From assembly GCA_018711885.1 (NCBI GenBank), contig DVHT01000189.1, positions 1 through 33,220 on the forward strand: a stretch of DNA of 33,220 bases, given 5' to 3'. Below, one piece after another: positions 24,138 to 32,808 of the stretch (position 1 is its first letter; each line of letters opens with the position of its first letter). Origin of the DNA: Candidatus Choladousia intestinipullorum. GTDB taxonomy: Bacteria; Bacillota; Clostridia; Lachnospirales; Lachnospiraceae. A model generated the notes under the pieces. The model worked only from the letters and a program-made list of their open reading frames with translations, searched no databases and was not told where the DNA came from. A program made the translations under genes and the position numbers.

Positions 24138-25052
24138 CTACAAATCGGTCCTGATCTGCCTGTAGACTTCCTCGATTTCTTCCTTCGTCGCCAGATCTTC
24201 TGAAAATGCGCTGGCGCTCCCTGCCGCTATTCCCATATAAAAAGCATGCTCATAGTCCTGCCGCTCCAGCCATCCGGCCATAAATCCCGCAACCATGGAG
24301 TCCCCGGCGCCCACCGCGTTTACGAGGATTCCTTCCGGCGCAGGCGAAGAATATACGCTGCCGTCTGCGGCAATCAGCACAGCGCCCTCTCCGGCAAGAG
24401 ACACCAACACGTTCTGCGCCCCCATCTCCTGAAGACGCCTGCCATGCAAAACAGCTTCCTCTCTCGTCCGGATCACTGCGCCAAATATTTCGCCCAGCTC
24501 ATGATTGTTCGGCTTGATCAGAAACGGGCGGTAAGCAAGCACCTTCAAAAGCAGGTCTTTCGTAGCGTCCACTGCGATCAGCACGCCCCGGCCTTCCAGC
24601 TGCTCCATGATCCTCTGGTAGGCATCATCCGGCATAGAAGCCGGAATGCTGCTGGATAAAAAGAGCACATCCCCTTCTCCAAGCGCATCGAGCTGCTTCA
24701 TGAGCATCTGAACTTTTTCTCTGCTGATTCTTGGCCCCTGTCCATTGATCTCCGTCCCGTCGATCGATTTCAGCTTCAGATTGATCCTGCTGAATCCTTC
24801 ATCCGCCTGAATAAACCCGTTTTTTACTCCCATTTCTTCCAGCCTTCTAACAATTTCCGCCCCGGTAAATCCGGCTGTAAACCCAAGCGCCGTATTCTCG
24901 ATCCCCAGATTTCCAAGCACGGTAGATACGTTGATCCCTTTTCCGCCCGGAAGTATCTTTTCATAAACGGTCCGGTTCGTAACCCCCAGCTGAAAATCTT
25001 CCACCGATACGATATAGTCCAGCGACGGATTAAATGTTACTGTATAGATCAT
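24138..25052 (-). CDS. pfkB: 1-phosphofructokinase family sugar kinase (PfkB fold)
   Basis: This 304-residue ribokinase/PfkB-superfamily kinase opens with IYTVTFNPSLDYIVSV, as in 1-phosphofructokinase and tagatose-6-phosphate kinase. It shows the N-terminal signature PGGKGINVSTVLGNLG and the C-terminal ATP/catalytic block NAVGAGDSMVAGFMAG, with Asp in GAGDS as the base. The probable reaction is fructose-1-phosphate plus ATP to fructose-1,6-bisphosphate, although tagatose-6-phosphate cannot be excluded. It is the last gene of the nucleoside operon, 21 bases after cyuA, with no fructose PTS next to it. The start has GGAGG six bases upstream. Confidence 0.88.
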   Translation of the reverse strand: MIYTVTFNPSLDYIVSVEDFQLGVTNRTVYEKILPGGKGINVSTVLGNLGIENTALGFTAGFTGAEIVRRLEEMGVKNGFIQADEGFSRINLKLKSIDGTEINGQGPRISREKVQMLMKQLDALGEGDVLFLSSSIPASMPDDAYQRIMEQLEGRGVLIAVDATKDLLLKVLAYRPFLIKPNNHELGEIFGAVIRTREEAVLHGRRLQEMGAQNVLVSLAGEGAVLIAADGSVYSSPAPEGILVNAVGAGDSMVAGFMAGWLERQDYEHAFYMGIAAGSASAFSEDLATKEEIEEVYRQIRTDL

Positions 25053-25073
25053 GGTTTCCTCCTGTACTCTTAA

Positions 25074-26345
25074 TTAATGTTCAATCATAATTCTCAGGAT
25101 TTCTTTATCTGTCTCTCTCATGCCTTCTTTTCCGATCAGGCCGACACAGCTGATCGTCTCAGACGTCTCCTCCTGAAGGATTCCGGTATACGGAGCATAT
25201 CCTCTGTCATTCATCGCCAGGTGGTGAGCCAGATATGCCGCATCCAGGCTGGCCGCTATTTTTGCCGCGCATGAAATTTTCGCACCGTCACAGATGATCC
25301 CCGGAATATTCGCAAGTGTATTCTCGATCGTCTTTTTAATCCTTCCCAGATCGCCGCCGACCATGTAAGTGATCGCTGCCCCGCTTGCACAGGACGCAGA
25401 CACCGCACCGCAGAAAGCGGAAAGCTTTCCAATATACAGCTTCTGGTATACCGTCAGAAGATTGGAAAAGACAAGCGCCCGGTAAAGGCTCCATTTCGGA
25501 AGCTCCATCGCCTCTGCATAAACGATAAGAGGCACCGAGCACGCGATCCCCTGATTTCCGCTTCCGGAATTAATGATGACCGGCATGTCGCAGCCGCCCA
25601 TACGGGCCTCTGACGCCGCTGCCGTAAGACTGCGCATTTTTGTGAGCATGTCATCGGAATAGGACTCGCGGATCACGCGCCCGATACCGAGGCCGTAACG
25701 CCCGGTCATTCCCTCCCGCGCCACAGCCATATTGCAGCTGATCTGCGCATCGAGCATCTCTCTGACGTCCTCCAGATCCACAGTATCCGCAAATTCCTTG
25801 ATATCTTCCAGATTCAGGGTGCTCCTGTCCGCAGCCGGCGCCTCGTCCTTCTGACTGTCCTTATCGAATACTACCTTACCGTTCTTTTCGATCTTTGTCA
25901 CGTTGATATGGTCGTATTTGATCTCCAGACTTACGGTATCGTCTCCTGCTTTCATATCGAGGATAAAATGAAGGACAATGGGCGAATCGAGAACCTCCAC
26001 ACGGCAGATGTCCTGCTCCAGGAGTTCTCTTGCACGCTCCCTTGCTTCTTCACTCACGTGCTCCAGCACTTCCATATTCCGCGACGCGTCTCCTCCGACT
26101 GCTCCAAGTACGACGCCCGCCTGTATCCCGGTCAGACCGCCCGAGTTCGGAATCACCACACAGCGCACATTCTTGATAATATTTCCGCTGCATCTGGCTA
26201 CGATTAATTCCGGCTCTTTTCCAAGGACCTCCCTGGCCCTTGCCGCTCCGTATGCAAGCGCGATTGGCTCTGTACAGCCCATCGCCGGCACCATTTCCTC
26301 TTTCATGATCGCCAGGTAATTCCTATAAATTTTCTCATTCAGCAT
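25074..26345 (-). CDS. cyuA: L-cysteine desulfidase family protein (CyuA / UPF0597)
   Basis: This protein of about 423 residues belongs to the CyuA/YhaM (UPF0597) family of iron-sulfur lyases, related to the alpha subunit of serine dehydratase. CyuA converts L-cysteine to pyruvate, ammonia and sulfide in anaerobes. Cysteines in MVPAMGCTEPIALAYG, QGIACSVP and GIICDGAKISCAAK are candidate cluster ligands, and NSGSGNQG is a conserved glycine-rich block. The ATG at 26345, seven bases after AAGGG, gives the family N-terminus MLNEKIYRNYLAIM. The track extension to 26432 would overlap deoB. Its place in a nucleoside operon is unusual. The preferred substrate could also be serine or a related amino acid. 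Confidence 0.88.
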   Translation of the reverse strand: MLNEKIYRNYLAIMKEEMVPAMGCTEPIALAYGAARAREVLGKEPELIVARCSGNIIKNVRCVVIPNSGGLTGIQAGVVLGAVGGDASRNMEVLEHVSEEARERARELLEQDICRVEVLDSPIVLHFILDMKAGDDTVSLEIKYDHINVTKIEKNGKVVFDKDSQKDEAPAADRSTLNLEDIKEFADTVDLEDVREMLDAQISCNMAVAREGMTGRYGLGIGRVIRESYSDDMLTKMRSLTAAASEARMGGCDMPVIINSGSGNQGIACSVPLIVYAEAMELPKWSLYRALVFSNLLTVYQKLYIGKLSAFCGAVSASCASGAAITYMVGGDLGRIKKTIENTLANIPGIICDGAKISCAAKIAASLDAAYLAHHLAMNDRGYAPYTGILQEETSETISCVGLIGKEGMRETDKEILRIMIEH

Positions 26346-26391
26346 ATTCGTTCCCTTTTCCTCCGTATATTGATGCGGATTCTCAGTTCCA

Positions 26392-27579
26392 TTATCTGAT
26401 CTGCCCAAGCAGCGATGTGCCGATACATCCATCCGGCATTTTTACGTCAAAGTTATCCGCAATCGTCGCGCCGACCACGGCAAAACAGTCCTGTTCCGGC
26501 AGAGCGCCGCTCCCGGTCATAGACGGCGACCATGCCAAAAACGGAACTTTCTCCCGTGTATGATCCGTTCCGGTATACGTAGGGTCATTTCCGTGATCAG
26601 CCGTCAGGATCAGCAGATCGTCCCCGGTCAGCCGTTCCATCAGCTTGCCAAGCAGCACATCAAAGCGCTCCAGTTCCCCGGCATATCCCTGCACATCTCT
26701 TCTGTGCCCCCACAGTGCGTCAAAGTCTACAAGATTCGTAAAACACAGTCCCGTAAAATCTCTCGCCGCAATCTCTATCGTCTGCTCCATGCCGTGTACG
26801 GAGCTCTGCGATTTATTCGATTCTGTCAGGCCCTGCCCGTCAAAAATATCAAAAATCTTTCCGACTGAGATCACAGTAAGGCCCTGTTCCTTGAGCGCGT
26901 CAAGGACGGTCTTTCCAAAGGGCTTAAGCGCATAATCGTGGCGGTTTGCCGTGCGCTTAAACTCTCCCTTTTTCCGTCCTGTATACGGCCTTGCAATCAC
27001 TCTTCCCACTTTCCACTCGTCCCGCATGGTCAGGCTTCTGGCAATCTCACAATAACGGTAGAGATTCTCAAGTCCCATCGTCTCTTCGTTCCCGCAGATC
27101 TGCAGTACCGAGTCCGCTGAGGTATAGACGATCAGGCTCCCGTTTTTTATTTCTTCTTCTCCCAGCTCATCGAGGATCTCTGTTCCGCTGGCGCTCTTAT
27201 TTCCGATGACCTTTCTTCCGGTCCGCTCCTCCAGCTCACGGATCAGTTCTCTCGGAAATCCTGTCTCCGTGAACGTCCGAAACGGAGTTGTCACATGCAG
27301 CCCCATCATCTCCCAATGCCCCGTCATCGTGTCTTTTCCCCTGCTCCTCTCATACAGACATGCATGGTATCCGATCGGATGCTTTGCAGGATCGATCCCC
27401 CTCAGTGTACAGAGATCTGCGAGTCCAAGCCGGACCAAATTCGGAATCTGAAAATTTTCGCGTTTCTCTGCAATATGCCCGAGTGTATTGGCCCCGGCAT
27501 CTCCGTACTCGTCGGCATCCGGCATAGCGCCGATGCCGAGCGAGTCTATCACAACCGTAAAAATCCGTTTATAGCGCAT
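26392..27579 (-). CDS. deoB: Phosphopentomutase
   Basis: This 395-residue phosphopentomutase interconverts ribose- or deoxyribose-1-phosphate and the 5-phosphates, linking nucleoside breakdown to the pentose pathway. It belongs to the alkaline-phosphatase superfamily: [14 protein letters not shown] holds the first metal-binding Asp, and [11 protein letters not shown] follows. [26 protein letters not shown] and [19 protein letters not shown] carry the second set of metal ligands. Length matches the family. It lies between cdd and cyuA on one strand, and the uridine phosphorylase upstream produces its substrate. Confidence 0.97.
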   Translation of the reverse strand: MRYKRIFTVVIDSLGIGAMPDADEYGDAGANTLGHIAEKRENFQIPNLVRLGLADLCTLRGIDPAKHPIGYHACLYERSRGKDTMTGHWEMMGLHVTTPFRTFTETGFPRELIRELEERTGRKVIGNKSASGTEILDELGEEEIKNGSLIVYTSADSVLQICGNEETMGLENLYRYCEIARSLTMRDEWKVGRVIARPYTGRKKGEFKRTANRHDYALKPFGKTVLDALKEQGLTVISVGKIFDIFDGQGLTESNKSQSSVHGMEQTIEIAARDFTGLCFTNLVDFDALWGHRRDVQGYAGELERFDVLLGKLMERLTGDDLLILTADHGNDPTYTGTDHTREKVPFLAWSPSMTGSGALPEQDCFAVVGATIADNFDVKMPDGCIGTSLLGQIR

Positions 27580-27626
27580 ATCGCTTCTTCACTCCTTCCT
27601 TCTGTCTGTCGTATCCCGTTTTCTTC

Positions 27627-28049
27627 TTATTGAAGGTTTTGGGGAGAAAAACTGACTGGAAGCAGCTCGGCCAGCGTATACTCTTCCCAGGTCAGGTCTC
27701 CTTTCCCAAGCAGCACCAGAAAACGTTCCGGGGCGCAAAACTCCATCAGTACCTGACGGCATACGCCGCAGGGAGCCGTATAACGGTCCGGTGCGTCCTC
27801 TCCAGCCCCTCCGGCGACGGCGATCGCAGTAAAATCGCGCGCGCCTTCTGAGACCGCCTTGAATACCGCCGTCCTCTCAGCGCAGTTCGACGGTCCGTAA
27901 GCGGCATTTTCCACATTGCACCCGGTGAAGATACGGCCGTCTTTTGCAAGCAGCGCAGCCCCGACACGGAATCCGGAATACGGCGCGTACGCAAACGTCC
28001 TTGCTTCAAGTGCCATCCTGACCAGTTCCTTCTTTTTACTCTCTGTCAT
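27627..28049 (-). CDS. cdd: Cytidine deaminase
   Basis: This 140-residue homotetrameric-type cytidine deaminase converts cytidine and deoxycytidine to uridine and deoxyuridine. The zinc site is visible as NCAERTAVF (Cys and catalytic Glu) and PCGVCRQVL (two Cys), and substrate contacts come from the FRVGAALL and [11 protein letters not shown] blocks. The ATG overlaps the end of the uridine phosphorylase gene by four bases (ATGA), which indicates translational coupling. Together with udp and deoB it forms a pyrimidine nucleoside salvage pathway. Confidence 0.97.
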   Translation of the reverse strand: MTESKKKELVRMALEARTFAYAPYSGFRVGAALLAKDGRIFTGCNVENAAYGPSNCAERTAVFKAVSEGARDFTAIAVAGGAGEDAPDRYTAPCGVCRQVLMEFCAPERFLVLLGKGDLTWEEYTLAELLPVSFSPQNLQ

Positions 28050-28828
28050 GATCTCTCCCTGTCTTTCCGGATCAGGATCCTGAGCGCTTCTACTGCGCTG
28101 CTGATCGCTGCTTCTGTTTCATGTACGATCGTGTTTTCCAGTCCTGCCTTTTCTCTCTCCTGGTTGCCGACAACAAGGAAGATGGAACCTGCCCGCACTC
28201 TCCTGTAGCCGGCTACAATAAACAGCGCCGCCGACTCCATCTCAGAAGCCTTGCAGCCCATCCGGAGCCATGCCTCCCATTTGTCCAGAAGTTCATACCC
28301 CACCGGCTTGATCTCTGGTTCATGCTGCCCGTAGAAAGAATCCTTGCACTGGACGACGCCGGTATGGAATGTATGTCCGCCTGCTCTGACAGCCTCCACA
28401 AGCGCGTTCGTCACCTCCAGATCTGCGACTGCCGGATACTCGATCGGAGCGTATTCCCGGCTTGTTCCTTCCATCCGGATAGCTGCGGTCGCGATTACAA
28501 GATCTCCGCCTTTTACTTCTATGTCCATGCCGCCGCAGGTTCCGACACGGATAAACGTATCGGCTCCGCAATTTACAAGCTCCTCCATCGCGATGGAAGC
28601 GGAAGGCCCTCCGATCCCGGTCGAAGTCACGCTGACCTTCTCCCCGTCGAGATAACCCGTATATGTTACAAATTCGCGGCTGTCTGCAATCAGCTTCGCT
28701 CCCTCAAAATGCTCTGCGATCTTTTCACACCGTTTCGGATCGCCGGGCAGGATGACATAGCGTCCTGCATCGCCTTTTCTCAGCTGTATATGATACTGCA
28801 ACCCTGCTTCTCCTGAATAGTTCTGCAT
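28046..28828 (-). CDS. udp: Uridine phosphorylase
   Basis: This nucleoside phosphorylase of about 260 residues splits uridine with phosphate into uracil and ribose-1-phosphate. Motifs are [11 protein letters not shown] (phosphate-binding), [23 protein letters not shown] and [10 protein letters not shown], the last two giving the family signature and ribose-binding Glu-Met-Glu. The ATG at 28828, eight bases after AAAGGAG, is chosen, and the 15 extra residues of the track ORF are poorly supported. It is the first gene of the udp-cdd-deoB-cyuA-pfkB run and has an extended -10 promoter upstream. Confidence 0.95.
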   Translation of the reverse strand: MQNYSGEAGLQYHIQLRKGDAGRYVILPGDPKRCEKIAEHFEGAKLIADSREFVTYTGYLDGEKVSVTSTGIGGPSASIAMEELVNCGADTFIRVGTCGGMDIEVKGGDLVIATAAIRMEGTSREYAPIEYPAVADLEVTNALVEAVRAGGHTFHTGVVQCKDSFYGQHEPEIKPVGYELLDKWEAWLRMGCKASEMESAALFIVAGYRRVRAGSIFLVVGNQEREKAGLENTIVHETEAAISSAVEALRILIRKDRERS

Positions 28829-28887
28829 CCCGTCTGCTCCTTTCTCCCTGTACGTTTCTGAATATTCGCACAATAGTTGATAGCTCC

Positions 28888-28916
28888 ATCATACCATTTT
28901 CAGCCGATGAGCACAA
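28888..28916 (-). promoter_or_regulatory. Predicted extended -10 promoter of the nucleoside operon
   Basis: TGGTATGAT on the minus strand supplies a -10 with extended TG. A weak -35, TTGTGC, sits 17 bases upstream. The transcript would start about 50 bases before the udp ATG. Confidence 0.5.
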
Positions 28917-28936
28917 CCGAAAATACCATTTTCCTA

Positions 28937-28965
28937 TTGAACTTTCTCCCAGTCCGTGATATAGT
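28937..28965 (+). promoter_or_regulatory. Promoter of the XRE-aminotransferase gene
   Basis: TTGAAC, a 17-base spacer and TATAGT lie about 40 bases upstream of the AAGGAG ribosome site of the fusion gene. Confidence 0.65.
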
Positions 28966-29002
28966 GTTTAAAACAAAATTGAACTTTAAACTTTTGAACT
29001 TT
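28937..29002 (+). repeat. Three TTGAACTTT direct repeats in the leader of the XRE-aminotransferase gene
   Basis: TTGAACTTT occurs at 28937-28945 (overlapping the -35 box), 28979-28987 and 28994-29002. The last two are 15 bases apart and lie between the promoter and the ribosome site. They are plausible binding sites for the XRE domain encoded next to them. Confidence 0.6.
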
Positions 29003-29012
29003 TAAGGAGCTT

Positions 29013-30569
29013 ATGATGGAAAATGAACTTTTTGCGGACCGGCTGAAATACGCCATGCAGGCACAGAATATGAAACAGGTTGATCTGGTACGGGCGGCCG
29101 CCGGATGCGGCATAAAGCTCGGTAAGAGCCACATCAGCCAGTACGTGAGCGGGAAGACGGTTCCCCGCGCGGATACACTCCGTGTTCTGGCAGAGATCCT
29201 GCACGTAGACGAAAACTGGCTCAGAGGATCAGGCGCCGGACCGGAACCGGACCGGACGTCCTCGGACGCCGCAGGCGGCAGCGCGCCGGAGCAGTCTGTT
29301 TTGATCCATAAAAAAAACACCCCTGACGGGATGACATCTTTGGGAGGAAGTAATATGCGCGAATTTAAAAAATCATCAAAATTAAACAATGTATTGTACG
29401 ATGTCCGCGGACCTGTCGTAGATGAGGCCGAGCGGATGGAAGAATCAGGTACTCAGATCCTGAAATTGAACATCGGCAATCCCGCGCCTTTCGGCTTCCG
29501 CACACCTGACGAAGTAATCTATGACATGCGTCAGCAGCTGACGGAATGTGAGGGCTACTCTCCGGCCAAAGGTCTCTTTTCCGCCCGGAAAGCGATCATG
29601 CAGTACGCGCAGATCAAAAAAATACCGAATGTCACGATTGAAGATATCTACACAGGCAACGGCGTCAGCGAGCTGATCAACCTGTGTATGTCGGCTCTGT
29701 TAAACGATGGCGATGAAATCCTCATCCCGTCCCCGGATTATCCGCTCTGGACTGCCTGCGCCACACTTGCCGGCGGCAAAGCTGTCCACTATATCTGCGA
29801 CGAACAGTCCGAATGGTATCCTGATATGGAAGATATCAAAAAGAAGATCAATGACCGGACGAAAGCCATCGTCATCATCAATCCGAACAACCCGACCGGA
29901 GCCCTGTATCCGAGAGAAGTCCTGCAGCAGATCGTCGATATCGCAAGGGAGCATCAGCTCATCATCTTTTCGGATGAGATCTATGACCGTCTGGTCATGG
30001 ACGGAGAAGAGCATGTCTCCATCGCCTCTCTCGCTCCGGACCTGTTCTGTGTGACCTACAGCGGACTGTCCAAGTCCCATATGATCGCCGGATTCCGGAT
30101 CGGCTGGATGATCTTAAGCGGCAACAAACGGATCGCAAAAGATTATATTGAAGGGCTCAAAATGCTCTCCAACATGCGGCTCTGCTCCAATGTACCGGCC
30201 CAGTCCATCGTGCAGACGGCCCTCGGCGGACATCAGAGCGTCAATGATTATATCGTTCCCGGCGGCAGACTTTATGAGCAGCGGGAATGCATCTACAATG
30301 CGCTGACCGATATTCCGGGCGTAAGCGCCGTGAAGCCTAAAGCTGCATTTTACATCTTCCCGAAGCTGGATGTCAAAAAGTTCAATCTTGCAGACGATGA
30401 ACGGTTTGCGCTCGATCTGCTGCGGGATAAGAAAATCCTGCTGATACACGGCGGCGGGTTCAACTGGCACCAGCCCGACCATTTCCGTATCGTCTATCTG
30501 CCGCGGATCGAGGTTCTGAAAGAATCCGCTGAAAAGATTGCAGACTTTTTAAGCTATTATCACCAGTGA
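29013..30569 (+). CDS. XRE-type HTH / alanine-type aminotransferase fusion protein
   Basis: This 518-residue protein has two parts. Residues about 1-75 form an XRE (Cro/C1) helix-turn-helix (MKQVDLVRAAAGCGIKLGKS, then HISQYVSGKTVPRADTLRVL). A poorly structured linker (about 76-114) follows. Residues 115-518 are a complete fold-type I aminotransferase of the AlaT/AlaA type, with NIGNPAPFGF, GYSPAKGLFSARKAI, NPNNPTGALY and the PLP lysine (Lys354) in SGLSKSHMIAGFRIGW. It should convert pyruvate and glutamate to alanine and 2-oxoglutarate and may also bind DNA. A GGGAGG site with an in-frame ATG at 29355 begins exactly at the enzyme domain (MREFKKSSKLNNV), so a free enzyme may also be made. The main start has AAGGAG upstream of two adjacent ATGs. 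Confidence 0.92.
   Translation: MMENELFADRLKYAMQAQNMKQVDLVRAAAGCGIKLGKSHISQYVSGKTVPRADTLRVLAEILHVDENWLRGSGAGPEPDRTSSDAAGGSAPEQSVLIHKKNTPDGMTSLGGSNMREFKKSSKLNNVLYDVRGPVVDEAERMEESGTQILKLNIGNPAPFGFRTPDEVIYDMRQQLTECEGYSPAKGLFSARKAIMQYAQIKKIPNVTIEDIYTGNGVSELINLCMSALLNDGDEILIPSPDYPLWTACATLAGGKAVHYICDEQSEWYPDMEDIKKKINDRTKAIVIINPNNPTGALYPREVLQQIVDIAREHQLIIFSDEIYDRLVMDGEEHVSIASLAPDLFCVTYSGLSKSHMIAGFRIGWMILSGNKRIAKDYIEGLKMLSNMRLCSNVPAQSIVQTALGGHQSVNDYIVPGGRLYEQRECIYNALTDIPGVSAVKPKAAFYIFPKLDVKKFNLADDERFALDLLRDKKILLIHGGGFNWHQPDHFRIVYLPRIEVLKESAEKIADFLSYYHQ
29342..29357 (+). promoter_or_regulatory. Internal ribosome-binding site and start codon inside the fusion gene
   Basis: GGGAGGAAGTAATATG is a near-ideal Shine-Dalgarno and start, in frame with the fusion gene and located at the first residue of the aminotransferase domain (Met115). 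Confidence 0.7.
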
Positions 30570-30581
30570 GAATAACCGCAG

Positions 30582-30626
30582 CCTGCCGGCCGTCAGGTCA
30601 GGAACCTGGCCCAGCCGGCCAGCAGG
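30582..30626. terminator. GC-rich hairpin between convergent genes
   Basis: CCTGCCGGCC pairs with GGCCAGCAGG (one G-U pair), starting 12 bases after the aminotransferase stop and covering the stop codon of the PLD-like gene. There is no clear T tract on either strand, so its terminator role is likely but not certain. Confidence 0.5.
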
Positions 30627-31441
30627 CGGAGCACGACGATCCTTGCCCTTCTCTTAAAGCTGATCTGCTGAGGCTCCATTCCCTCCGGAAGGTCATACGT
30701 CTCCTCATCTGCGACCGGCAGAGCCTCTTTTTCATATTCCGCCATTTCCTGCCTGAGCTGCCCGTTTAACTCCCTGCTGTCGATCACCAGCATGATTTCC
30801 GTGTCGATATAAGCGCTGCGCATATCCCAGTCATAATTTTTGTACCCGTCATGATCCCCCAGAAAATAATCATACGTATTTCTTCCGCCAAGAATATACG
30901 CCGTATCGTCCGCGATCAGATACTTGTCATGCATGCGCCCCATCAGCCGCCACGGAAGCAGCGGGTTCACAGGACTGTAGATACGGATCTCGGCAGTTTC
31001 CATACCGGAAAGCGCCATAAAGTATTCATTCCCGGTCATATTCGTAAACGCTGCAAACCCGTCAACCAGAAGCTGTACCTGCACGCCTCTTTTCGCTGCA
31101 TCCAAAAGCGCTGCCAGCATATCCATCCCGCTCTCATCCGTGCGGAATTCAAAGGTAGACATAATGATGCGTTCTTCTGCCTGTGAGATCAGACGGATCC
31201 GTTCCTCCAGCGCCTCTCCGTTATCAGCAAGGACACGGGCCCGTTCAGGTCCTTCGCCCGCCCCGTAAAACGAGTATTGTTCTGTTTTCTTTTTCGTCTT
31301 CTCGCTCACGGACGGCTGCCGCACAAAAGGAAGCGCCGCTCCGAGCAGCAAATACAGCGCCGCTGCCAGCAGCGCAGGAAGAAAGATCCTTTTCCGCTTC
31401 TTTCTTCCTGCTTTCTGTGTATTCTCCTGAATCTCCCTCAT
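30593..31441 (-). CDS. Membrane-anchored phospholipase-D-like protein with a single HKD motif
   Basis: This 282-residue protein has a basic N-terminus, one membrane segment (FLPALLAAALYLLLGAALPF, about 20-39) and a PLD-type phosphodiesterase domain (about 80-230). One HKD motif is present, HDKYLIADDTAYILGGRN. PLD and cardiolipin-synthase enzymes normally carry two HKD motifs in about 480-510 residues. The second half is missing here, and the protein ends in a basic and hydrophobic tail (ARIVVLRLLAGWARFLT). It may be a truncated relic, or it may act as a dimer like the short Nuc-type PLDs. The ribosome site GAGGGG lies inside the end of the YgjP-like gene, four bases upstream, so the two are coupled. 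Confidence 0.75.
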   Translation of the reverse strand: MREIQENTQKAGRKKRKRIFLPALLAAALYLLLGAALPFVRQPSVSEKTKKKTEQYSFYGAGEGPERARVLADNGEALEERIRLISQAEERIIMSTFEFRTDESGMDMLAALLDAAKRGVQVQLLVDGFAAFTNMTGNEYFMALSGMETAEIRIYSPVNPLLPWRLMGRMHDKYLIADDTAYILGGRNTYDYFLGDHDGYKNYDWDMRSAYIDTEIMLVIDSRELNGQLRQEMAEYEKEALPVADEETYDLPEGMEPQQISFKRRARIVVLRLLAGWARFLT

Positions 31442-31445
31442 GCGC

Positions 31446-32009
31446 TCATGCCCCTCTGTCCGTTAGCTTTCCTGTCTCTGAGACCCGTATTCCAGCCAGA
31501 TACTTTCTTCTCTCCCGGTAATCCGGAAGCTCCGCTTCCACTACTTTCCAGAACGCGGCCGAGTGGTTCATTTCCCGCCGGTGCGCAAGCTCATGCACCA
31601 CGACGTAATCCAGCACCTCCTCCGGCATCAGCATCAGTTTCCAGTTAAAATTCAGGTTGCCCCTGCTGCTGCTGCTTCCCCATCTCGTTTTCTGATCCCG
31701 GATCGTAATACGCCCGTAGTTCACTCCCATCCGATGCGCAAAGTAAGCCGCCCGCTGCGGAATCCGTTCCCTGGCTTTTCTGATCCATCCGGCCCGCTCC
31801 TCCTGCGTACAGAAGATCGCATTTTTCTCTGCCTGCGCGATCCTGCCGCGCTGCTTTTCGATCCAGTCCCGGTGGCGTTCTACAAAAGCGCCGATCTGTC
31901 TTTTTGATACACGGTACGGCGCCCGCACGATCACCCGGCCATCCTCCTTCACTTGAAGCGCCAGTGTTTTCCGCCCGGAGCGCATTACTGTATATGCTTC
32001 TGTTTCCAT
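31446..32009 (-). CDS. YgjP-like (M48/DUF45) metallopeptidase
   Basis: This 187-residue protein of the YgjP/DUF45 family carries a zinc-peptidase motif VVVHELAHRREMNHSAAFW (HExxH plus a third His) after the conserved TRWGSSSSRGNLNFNWKLML segment. The N-terminal part (VIVRAPYRVSKRQIGAFVERH) is the usual beta-strand plus helix of the family. It has no signal peptide and is presumably cytoplasmic, with an unknown substrate. The ATG has GGAGGAG upstream. It follows a strong terminator and shares a transcript with the PLD-like gene. Confidence 0.9.
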   Translation of the reverse strand: METEAYTVMRSGRKTLALQVKEDGRVIVRAPYRVSKRQIGAFVERHRDWIEKQRGRIAQAEKNAIFCTQEERAGWIRKARERIPQRAAYFAHRMGVNYGRITIRDQKTRWGSSSSRGNLNFNWKLMLMPEEVLDYVVVHELAHRREMNHSAAFWKVVEAELPDYRERRKYLAGIRVSETGKLTDRGA

Positions 32010-32033
32010 AATGTCTCCTCCATGCTGATGTTC

Positions 32034-32072
32034 AAAAAATCAATAGTTTCAGACTCATACGCCTGAAACTAT
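32034..32072 (-). terminator. Intrinsic terminator after the ATC-hydrolase gene
   Basis: A perfect 10-bp stem ATAGTTTCAG/CTGAAACTAT is followed on the minus strand by TGATTTTTTG. It separates the ATC-hydrolase transcript from the YgjP/PLD pair. Confidence 0.85.
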
Positions 32073-32103
32073 CAAAACGAATTCCTTTTTCTCCCTGCCC
32101 TCA

Positions 32104-32793
32104 TCAGCAGCAGTTGAAATTTTCATTCTTATATGACCGGAGCTTTTCTGCCATTTCTGCTCCGTATTTCTCTTCAAAATCGTTCATCACTGCGGCACAG
32201 ACCCGTTCTCCTTCTCCGGCAAATACCGCTCCTGCAATTTCCCCAATGGCATAGTACACATGCGCGCAGTGGTAATCATAACCTTTCACATACTCTCGAT
32301 GCTTTTCCGTTCTCGTCTCCGCCGTCATACCGGCACGGTCCACCCGGAAAATACAGCATTCCGCCTCATGCATCGTCTGAACCGTATGGAATTCAATTGC
32401 TTCATGAAATCCCCTCAGCATCGCTTCATCCAGACAGCCGCAGTAGAGAGCTCCCGCCTCCATTGCATCCGCCTCCCGGAATCCTAGGAACCAGGGACAG
32501 GCAGTCACATGGTATTCATAATCCGGCGAGACGGCTGTGACCTCAGATACGCTGGCAGTTCCTGACAGGACAGCCTCTTCGGACGGAACCCATTCACCGT
32601 ATCTGCAGAATGCACCATAGTCCAGCGGCTCTCCTGCCCGGATTGCCCGCTGCGCCATACGGCTCCCCCGCTGCATGGCATAATGCTTCACACCGTGCAG
32701 GAACGCGTTCCTGCCCCGTTCCCCAAATCGTTCTTTGAGATGCTTATAATAAGACGCCACAAGAAACGTCTGTGTTTTCTCTGAAAAATTCAT
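32104..32793 (-). CDS. L-2-amino-thiazoline-4-carboxylate (ATC) hydrolase family protein
   Basis: This 229-residue protein matches the ATC-hydrolase family, whose founding members open the thiazoline ring of L-ATC on the route to L-cysteine. Family-like features are the helical N-terminus with GRNAFLHGVKHYAMQRGSRM, the HVTACPWFLGFREADAMEAG block, a central YCGCLDEAMLRGF segment and AECCIFRV. It is cysteine-rich and ends FNCC. Many family members in gut Clostridia have unproven substrates, so true ATC hydrolysis is uncertain. It begins 15 bases after the Rpn-family gene ends, suggesting co-transcription, and a strong terminator follows. Confidence 0.78.
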   Translation of the reverse strand: MNFSEKTQTFLVASYYKHLKERFGERGRNAFLHGVKHYAMQRGSRMAQRAIRAGEPLDYGAFCRYGEWVPSEEAVLSGTASVSEVTAVSPDYEYHVTACPWFLGFREADAMEAGALYCGCLDEAMLRGFHEAIEFHTVQTMHEAECCIFRVDRAGMTAETRTEKHREYVKGYDYHCAHVYYAIGEIAGAVFAGEGERVCAAVMNDFEEKYGAEMAEKLRSYKNENFNCC

Positions 32794-32808
32794 TGTCTTC
32801 CTCCGTTT

